Shown here: piece after piece, positions 56,050 to 64,000 of the stretch | How the letters are laid out: every line of letters begins with the position of its first letter | Numbering within the stretch: position 1 is the first letter of the stretch | Assembly: GCA_963457665.1 (NCBI GenBank) | Contig: OY735203.1 | Span: 17,610,703 to 17,674,702 of the forward strand | DNA: 64,000 nucleotides | From: Thysanoteuthis rhombus | Lineage: Eukaryota; Mollusca; Cephalopoda; Oegopsida; Thysanoteuthidae | Reading direction: 5' to 3' | Program-made: the position numbers and the translations under genes | The notes under the pieces: model-generated | Told to the model about the DNA's origin: nothing | Database searches by the model: none | The model's input: the letters and a program-made list of their open reading frames with translations, nothing else

Positions 56050-57088
56050 GATATAAATTGAAGAGGAAACTTCACGTAGAATTCGAAAGAGAGATGGAGA
56101 ATGTCGCTGACCAAATGATCATGGACATGGTTACGCAGAGGAAACCTGAGGAGAGAAACAATTACTCGTCATGGCAGCCCAAAACAAATAGACCAGGACA
56201 AACTTATGGCAAAATTCGACTGAACCCAAACAAACAGCAAATTCTGCCGATGCGAAGAATCGGAGGATGAGACTGTGGACCACTTGAGCAATGAATGTTG
56301 TCAATTAGCTGAAAAGAAGAAAAAGAGAAAAAGAAAAAAATCTAGACACGACACAGTAGCAGCAGCGATACGTTTGAAATTGAGGAAACGAATGGGATTC
56401 TAGCATGCAGACAAGTGGTATCAACACAAACCGGAGGCAGTCCTAAAAAATGGGAGCCATAAAACTTCTTCAGAAGTTTGACATCCTGACTGACCACCAC
56501 ATCCAAGCAAGAAGACCAGACCTATTAATCGGAACGGAAGGAGGACCTGTCAGATAAGAAACAGGACGGTGCCAACAGGTTGCCGAGTAAATACGGAAGA
56601 GTGAAAAACTATGACCTGGCAAGGGAATTCAAGAAGGTGGTGAACACGACAGACGGGTGGTACCATTAATGATGGGTGCATTCGGAACTGCAGCAAAGGC
56701 ACTGAAAACAAGATTGGAGGAATTTAGATCAAAGAGAAGGATTTGGACTATACAGACCTAGGCAATACTTGGGACTGCATAAATACCGAGGAGAGTTTTA
56801 TGAAGATTTATGTACTCAGCTGGTATCAATAGCCCAACAGCTAAGAAAGGATATGATGGGGGCTGCACACATTACAATACTGTTGTGACAGACTGTAACG
56901 ATATGAAACAAAGGCTGGAGACCTGAGGAGTCTTATTGTCACAGGCTTCAACGATAACTACCAGGTGACTGATGTGAAACCGTTACCGGCAGCGCTGCAG
57001 TGGACTGGGAAAGTGTGAAGAGGAGGGCTGGAGTCTTGGGGAAACTTGCTGTCACTCAATCCCCAGCAGTGACCCAAAAGTAACTGGT

Positions 57089-57090
<2 letters not shown>
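56050..57090 (+). mobile_element. Second-type non-LTR retrotransposon, C-terminal fragment with Cys/His knuckle
   Basis: The plus strand has a C-x-C-x9-H-x4-C knuckle, reading 'CRCEESEDETVDHLSNECC' from 56245. It is followed by 'RHDTVAAAIRLKLRKRMGF', 'ADKWYQHKPEAVLKNG' and an ILTDHHIQARRPDLL region. After a frameshift come 'VVPLMMGAFGTAAKALKTRL' from 56657, EEF, and an I.T..AILGTA.ILRRVL end. This order (Cys/His knuckle, HKPE, TD..I.A.RPD, VIPVVIGALG, AL.....ILRK.L) is the post-RT C-terminal region of a non-LTR family widespread in invertebrates. The RPD/VAVP part resembles an endonuclease-like fold, but I do not assign it. At least two frame changes and several stops make it dead. The UTR after 56.9 kb ends in AAT repeats at 57090. 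Confidence 0.8.
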
Positions 57091-57143
<53 letters not shown>

Positions 57144-57178
57144 TGATGATGATGATGATGACGACGATGATGATGATG

Positions 57179-57209
<31 letters not shown>

Positions 57210-57298
57210 GAATAAGAAGAAGAGGAGGAAGAAGAAGAAGAAGAAGAAGAAGAAGAAGAAGAAGAAGAAGAAGAAGAAGAAGAAGAAGAAGAAGAAAA
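57091..57298 (+). repeat. Compound (AAT)n-(GAT)n-(AAT)n-(AAGAAG)n tail
   Basis: (AAT)n of about 50 bp, (GAT)n with ACG variants of about 40 bp, (AAT)n of about 28 bp, then AAG/AGG units of about 85 bp. It starts right after the element at 56050-57090. The 176-codon Ser/Tyr/His-rich minus frame and the others here are translated repeat. Confidence 0.95.
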
Positions 57299-58139
57299 AA
57301 CATAACGAAAAAGAAAAAGAGGAAAAGAATGTGTGATATACTTTCCAAAATACCCTTTCCCCACCTTCTGTACTCCTTTTTCAACCTGATGCCAATAATC
57401 AGAGAGTCTGTTAATGTAGACATTTCCCTCGACAATTAAAAAAGATTGTATACTTTTTTTTTCACAGTTGAAGTCAGATATTGTTTGAATTACAAAGTTC
57501 TTTGATATTTTTTTCTTCCTTATTACTGCCCTCCACTTGTGTACCATATTTCCTATCGTGAATTTTTTCTTGACGTTTGTCGCCAACTTTGTGATTTCTT
57601 TTTATTTGCACGTGCTGCAACAAGTTTATGGTTCTTAAATCATATTATTTCTATATTGTCCACATTCTGTTACGATATTTACTAAACTACTTTTCATTGA
57701 CTAACATTCATCGTAATGAATGATAAGATCATTTCAAAACATACATGTTTTCCTATATGAATTCGGATGTATGTCACCATATTCGAAAGTAACCAAATAT
57801 TTGTGAATTTTGTGATAAAAGCTTATTATTCGGTAAACTTATAGTTGAAGGTATTCAAAGAGATTTGGATATTGAGCCATCTTGGATTTACAATGTAAAA
57901 AGGAATAACTGCCAGCAACAACTGTGCTCAGATAGGTATAACTGTGGTTGAAAACTTAATTTTTTTCAATTTCCATAATACACAGTTCTTCGGAATTTCA
58001 ATTCAGATAATACATGCAAGTCATTGGAAATCCAAGACGGCAGCTATGATTTGTAGGGAAAATTGTAATTGTGATAAAGTTACATTGATAAGATATAGAG
58101 TATCTCGGTGTCAGAGTATTCATTTTTTTTCAATGCAGA
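57299..58139. other. AT-rich spacer, nothing recognised
   Basis: No motif seen. Confidence 0.4.
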
Positions 58140-58870
58140 ATCCAGAGCTAGTTCTTTCTAAATTTGTCATGCCATCTTTTACTTTGTTGCGTCCCGTTTT
58201 GCATGTGATCTTGTGTTTCACGTTAACAGTCGTACTGTCCAGTTGTTGTCTACAGTTCATGCTACATGGCATACCCATTGTCATTTTGTTTTCCTCGTGG
58301 ACTCTTTGAGTCTTGTTTTTATTCTTTTAATATACTGTGCTTGTGATCTCCACGTGCATGTTTCATGGTTCTGAACTTGATCCAACCTTTGGTTAGATTA
58401 CAAGTTCCAACTCTGATGATGACTATCGGGAAGATGCGCCGGTTGTACACCCTACTTTCTAGGACTGGTGCTCCGTAACTGTCTTTGAAAGTTGATCTTG
58501 CTTTTCCAAGGTTTGCCTTTCCAAAGTGATTTTGCACTTGGTTTCTCTCATTTAGGAGATTCCAGGCAGACTCGTTCACCTAGTTTGATGAAGTGAAATA
58601 TGTTTTTCAGATCTGCATTTTCAATTCTGATATGTGTATCGTTGTTCTCAAAATGTTTCATATACTTGACGTTCCTTTCGCTGAGGTTCATGCATTTCCT
58701 GGCTTCTTTCTTTCAGTTTATCTAGCATTTCCTGGAGATCATGGCAGTTTTCAGCCAAGAAGGAAATTTTGACATCAAATATAAGGTTACCTAGGTATTT
58801 GCTGTCCTCTCCGATTCATTTCTCCCCAGAGATTTTTTTCTTTCAAAAGTTCATCTCGGGGTATGTGTTA
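58140..58870 (-). mobile_element. RTE-like non-LTR retrotransposon, central RT fragment
   Basis: Minus strand, descending: near 58.78 kb 'LIFDVKISFLAENCHDLQEM', the region of the FADD box, here degraded to FDVK. Then 'LDKLKERSQEM' and 'RIENADLKNIFHFIKLG' (the VDHF.YLG position), 'QNHFGKANLGKARSTFKD', 'ESRVYNRRIFPIVIIRVGTC', 'NLTKGWIKFRTMKHARGD' and HK. This covers RT from the catalytic motif through the thumb to the AQRAHE block. The 86-codon open frame 58579-58319 is part of it. The C-terminal WAGHVARM block is weakly recognisable (KQNDNGYAM) before the copy fades out near 58.14 kb. The catalytic residues are lost, so it is inactive. Confidence 0.8.
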
Positions 58871-59186
58871 ACAGTTCAAATCAGCTGGTATTTCCTTGTC
58901 TAAAGCCTTCTCTGAGCTGTAAGGGTTCGAAGTCTTTTTGTAGCTCAATAGAATATTTATTGTGCCGTAGATATGCTGACACAGAAATAATTGTACTCCA
59001 AAGACTAAAAAATAAAAAAATGTAGTAAACACCAATATAAAGCAACCAACAAAACTGGAGAACTTCAAATGAGGTAATAACCAAATATGAATTCAAGATT
59101 CAGAAAGTAGCTTGTGATACGCAAAATAGCTCAAACAGATAATACACTTTGCTCAAAAACTTTAAAGCAGATCAAAATAGAATAAG
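58871..59186. other. AT-rich spacer, nothing recognised
   Basis: Two overlapping 66-71-codon minus frames, hydrophobic and unrecognised. Confidence 0.4.
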
Positions 59187-59543
59187 ATAATACAATGATA
59201 TTTCGGAATTTTTTAGATGAGGTATTATTATTATTTCTATTGATATTCGGACCATCATCATCTTGGTTGTTTTTCATACAATGTTTCGGCCGTTGCACTC
59301 TACGGGTGCAGATCTTCTAGGTTCGATCCTAGTGTGAGACAATATAACAATACTACTAATGCTAAGAGGGAAGTACGGTCAATATACCCCTGTCGGATAA
59401 ATAAAGGGTTCGATTCGTTACTTCCCCAAATCTACCAGATGATACCTGACGTAGGCCGTAAAGTGCAACGGCCGAAATGTTGTATGAGAAACAACCAAGA
59501 TGAGGATGGTCCAAATATCAATAGAAAATAATAATACAATGAT
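59187..59543. mobile_element. Foldback element (about 80-bp inverted-repeat arms) with pol III B-box-like loop
   Basis: Arm 59222-59302 and arm 59459-59537 are inverted repeats with only about six differences by eye (one small indel). The roughly 155-bp loop contains GGTTCGATCC at 59320-59329, an exact tRNA B-box core within a CTAGG/CCTAG T-arm-like stem, and a second GGTTCGATTC at 59407. An exact 13-bp direct repeat, ATAATACAATGAT, lies at 59187-59199 and 59531-59543 and could be a target-site duplication. It overlaps the end of the right arm by a few bases, so the boundary is uncertain. No coding capacity: a 65-codon frame in it is incidental. It may be a MITE-like foldback element or two tRNA-derived SINE units joined head to head. 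Confidence 0.7.
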
Positions 59544-60614
59544 GTAACAAACTCTCACAGTACAAATATACTCCCAACCAAAAAATAAATATTTCTTCGA
59601 AAAATTAAAAAAAAAACATCAAAATGATGAGAATGGAATAAAACATGACGATAAAATTTGTTCAAGCAAATATTACATTTTAATATAACGAATGAAACTA
59701 TGTACACATGAAAATGAAGAAACCAGACTCGGGAGAACAATTGAAAGCAGAAGCAGCTAATTATAAGATTATCTGATTTTATTGACTTCTATCAAATATA
59801 ATCCTTGCAAGGTACTGCAGCGGTCACATTTCAAATTGTAGTAGAAGTATATTCCAAGTATATTGAAAATTTGAAGGTCAGTTTACATTTTCTATTTGAT
59901 AAGCTGATGATAGCAAAACATATATATATATACCATTGATATAAACAACATTCATATAACTGAATTATAGACTGTATCGAACATTGTTGGCATGATTAAT
60001 TTTCAGACTATTTACGAATGTGCAGTTTCTATATTTTAGAATACTTCAAGATTACTTCATCCATCAGAACGACGTAATCGAAAAAAGGTAACACACCTTC
60101 AGCTAAAAAAACATACATAACAGTCAACATTTCATATGACCAACGGAGAATATTGCAGACATAATTGCCAGACCGACCTGGGAAACACACTGTTTCTTTA
60201 AACAACCAGTAATCAACGACAAAGAAATCTATGCTTCAAGACTCAAGAAACTCAACGATCATATAAATTAGAAGGATTCGAGTGTGAACTTTTGAATACA
60301 ATTACCTTGAAAAAATATAAACATCACACAGATACATCACAAGGATCTTATCCAGTAAGTAAAAGAATCAACGAAATAAATGGTCAAAGCTGACAGATCA
60401 ATATATATATATATATCTATATATCTATATATATGAAAACTGAAAGCTACATCAAATTTCTTGCACGAGCTGAATACAGCAAGACGAGGGTACGCCAACG
60501 TTATAAACTATACATATTCATATAATTGATGAATTGTTTCTACTCTAAGTATTGATCATTATTTGAATGAAAAATTTGTGATGAATGTAAAAGACATGGT
60601 GCATGTTTCATTTA

Positions 60615-60619
<5 letters not shown>
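59544..60619. other. AT-rich spacer, nothing recognised
   Basis: Short ATATAT/ATCT patches at 59921-59932 and 60399-60434. No gene motif seen. Confidence 0.45.

Positions 60620-60680
<61 letters not shown>
60620..60680. repeat. (AT)n microsatellite
   Basis: About 60 bp of AT, followed by a TGTG/TATG patch to 60712. Confidence 0.95.
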
Positions 60681-60682
<2 letters not shown>

Positions 60683-60712
60683 GTGTGTGTGCGTATGTAT
60701 GTGTGATTGTGT

Positions 60713-61990
<1,278 letters not shown>

Positions 61991-62217
61991 GTCATCCACT
62001 GACAGCTTGCTGTTTCGTTGTATTACAACTCTTCAGTGTGGCTATAGACAATTCGTTATTCTATCCAGTACCAAGCAACAGGATTGAAACATACCGCTGT
62101 GCTATGGAACTAGATAGCCAGTAAGGCTGAATTTCAGCAATATATATCCTTGCTATTTTCACTTAAATCTCCAACCAGTAAAGAGCTCTATTCCAATGGA
62201 AGAGCATTGCATAATGC
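61991..62217. repeat. Dispersed repeat family A, copy 2
   Basis: Same orientation and landmark order as 34633-34862, with a gap of about 15 bp in the middle. It is not flanked by a microsatellite here, so the family is independent of the (AT)n runs. Confidence 0.65.
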
Positions 62218-62527
62218 TTACAATGAACAAGTTAATTCTTTTAAAGAGTGTTCAACCCTGAATGTTGGATATTTTAGTTATATTTTCAATTTTTGTCATC
62301 TTTAATTAGCGAGAGGATGTTCAAATTTCGAACACTAAATATCAAGAGCCTCCATCAAATATGAATTACAAAGCACAATCGGAAGCAATTAAATCAGAAT
62401 TACTTTTTAGGTTTAATGCAAATTGATTCGAAATTTTAATATACGTATGAAAAAAAAAGGGGGAAATGGGAAATAAGATATAGATTAAATGAAATAAGGC
62501 AAGGTCAGGGACAAACACATAGACACA
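62218..62527. other. AT-rich spacer, nothing recognised
   Basis: No motif seen. Confidence 0.4.
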
Positions 62528-62537
62528 CAGAGACAAT

Positions 62538-62612
<75 letters not shown>
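62528..62612. repeat. (CA)n-(TA)n microsatellite
   Basis: CA run of about 35 bp, then about 44 bp of TA. Confidence 0.95.
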
Positions 62613-62614
<2 letters not shown>

Positions 62615-63563
62615 CTCCTACAAGATGTTGTTCACAGGAATAATTTAATTTTAGGTGAAATTTAGTGATCGTGGGATATATGCATATCAAAAAACTAACA
62701 TATACGTATATGCATCCAATTGCATAAAAAGATTACTCTAGAAAATCCATGTTATTAGAGAATGTAATAGAAACAAAGGCATGCTATTGATGCAGAGTAC
62801 GTTTGTTATAATCTTTAAAAACTGCGAAACTTCAAATATATTATGAGATGATTTATTCTTGAAAGACGGATGGAATATTTGAGTTTTCTGAATAATTATA
62901 AATGGGGAATATCAAGAAGCGTTGGGTAATTCACTTGGCTAAATTATTAATGGAATGGTTTTCATAATGGATTTTAAAGGTATACACTAATGTGCTGTGG
63001 CACACGGACACATGAACAAAAAGGTCAGCGCATGCACTACCACTACTACGTGAAGTAGACTACCCGTACATGAACTCGAACATTCATGCAGAGATACAAA
63101 CACACACATGCACACACATATGTGCACACTTATAAAGAGACATACTCATATAAAGTAACATATATTTTGCTGTACACTCGCATATGCAGTGAAACTGGAA
63201 TAAAATGGTTCAGGGATTGTTTACAGGTATAGATAATTGGTGTTGACTTTTTTACTTTTAGACAGATTTATCACGTACTTCCGATCAAAGATTTTGGAGA
63301 TTAGCAGAACTATACATTTTTGGGGATACTAGAAGAATACTTAAATCATCTTTGGCAGAAGTCTTATAACGTATCTTGTTGACATTTTAAATTATCCAAA
63401 CGACCGTCATAAATACATATTTCACGCTGTAATCAACCTAGGAACATAATTGAGAGGGTTATTCCTATCTTTCTGATCAGTAAACAGTTGGTGGCATCAG
63501 TATACTTCCAACCCCACCAACTGCACCAATTGTAGGATTTTTTTCTACCATCTTGGAGGTTGA

Positions 63564-63565
<2 letters not shown>
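62613..63565. other. AT-rich spacer, nothing recognised
   Basis: A weak CACA/ACAT patch at 63.10-63.13 kb. No gene motif seen. Confidence 0.45.

Positions 63566-63617
<52 letters not shown>
63566..63617. repeat. (AT)n microsatellite
   Basis: About 52 bp of AT. Confidence 0.95.
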
Positions 63618-63620
<3 letters not shown>

Positions 63621-63801
63621 TGATCGATACAAAATACTCTTATAATATTCGATTTTCGAACAATTGTTAGTTGAAATCAGTGTAAAACAAGCTAGAAAAA
63701 GGTTTTGTTTAGTAACCATGTACATCATACAAGCTGTCCATCGGCCTATGTATTGCTACTGAATTTTCGTCCGATGTATCATCAATTATTTCAATAATTA
63801 T

Positions 63802-63812
63802 ACACACACACG

Positions 63813-63911
<99 letters not shown>

Positions 63912-63956
63912 GTATATATATATATGCATATATATACATACATATATATATATATT
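63802..63956. repeat. (CA)-(AT)n microsatellite with TATG/CATA interruptions
   Basis: About 150 bp of AT with four interruptions. The IYIY frame here is translated repeat. Confidence 0.95.
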
Positions 63957-64000
63957 CGTTTTTCACCCATCTCTATAGCCTCTTTTTTTTTTGACCTGCA

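Noticed and set aside
57056..57586. 176-codon minus-strand frame with Ser, Tyr and His runs
   Set aside because: The runs are the translated (AAT)(GAT)(AAG) tail of a retrotransposon. The flanking 80 or so residues have no motif.

Overview
The window is AT-rich, intron/intergenic-type DNA from a eukaryotic nuclear genome, almost certainly an invertebrate animal. Three things support this. There are dozens of long microsatellites: (AT)n, (CA)n, (GA)n, (ATCT)n, (ATC)n, (AAT)n and (TTC)n. There are many decayed non-LTR retrotransposon copies whose translated fragments fit families common in molluscs, crustaceans and other invertebrates. There is no sign of prokaryotic gene packing, operons or long open frames. 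The phylum cannot be fixed from the sequence. A mollusc or crustacean is my guess, but several repeats that are very common in published cephalopod genomes were not seen.

I find no host protein-coding gene that I can name and no functional rRNA, tRNA, CRISPR or bacterial-type feature. Most open frames in the window are either translated microsatellites (runs of [24 protein letters not shown]) or lie inside transposon relics.

The recognisable content is transposon-derived. One non-LTR family (RTE-like, with AP-endonuclease, FADD-type reverse transcriptase and a C-terminal 'WAGHVARM' block) has about twelve truncated or mutated copies. On the minus strand they lie near 5.2, 16.8-18.5, 20.2, 32.3, 41.9, 45.4, 55.0 and 58.1 kb. 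On the plus strand they lie near 1.0, 29.1 and 29.9-30.8 kb. Several end at their 3' side in (ATC/GAT)n or (AGC)n tracts. The copy at 16.8-18.5 kb is the most complete, with endonuclease and C-terminal reverse transcriptase parts but a large internal deletion. A second non-LTR type is represented by a YVDD reverse-transcriptase fragment at 12.7-13.3 kb. A C-terminal fragment with a Cys/His knuckle lies at 56.0-57.1 kb and ends in a compound (AAT)(GAT)(AAGAAG) tract. A Tc1/mariner-like transposase C-terminus relic lies near 25.4 kb.

Other structure includes a highly diverged tandem repeat of about 1.6 kb at 10.5-12.1 kb with a small second array at 46.9-47.2 kb. There is a tRNA-Gly-like sequence at 33.45 kb, a roughly 330-bp foldback element at 59.2 kb, and a 93-nt hairpin capped by a UUCG loop at 8.9 kb. 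Two short dispersed repeat families have two copies each. None of this amounts to a clearly new gene system. The tandem array, the foldback element and the hairpin are the items most worth checking.
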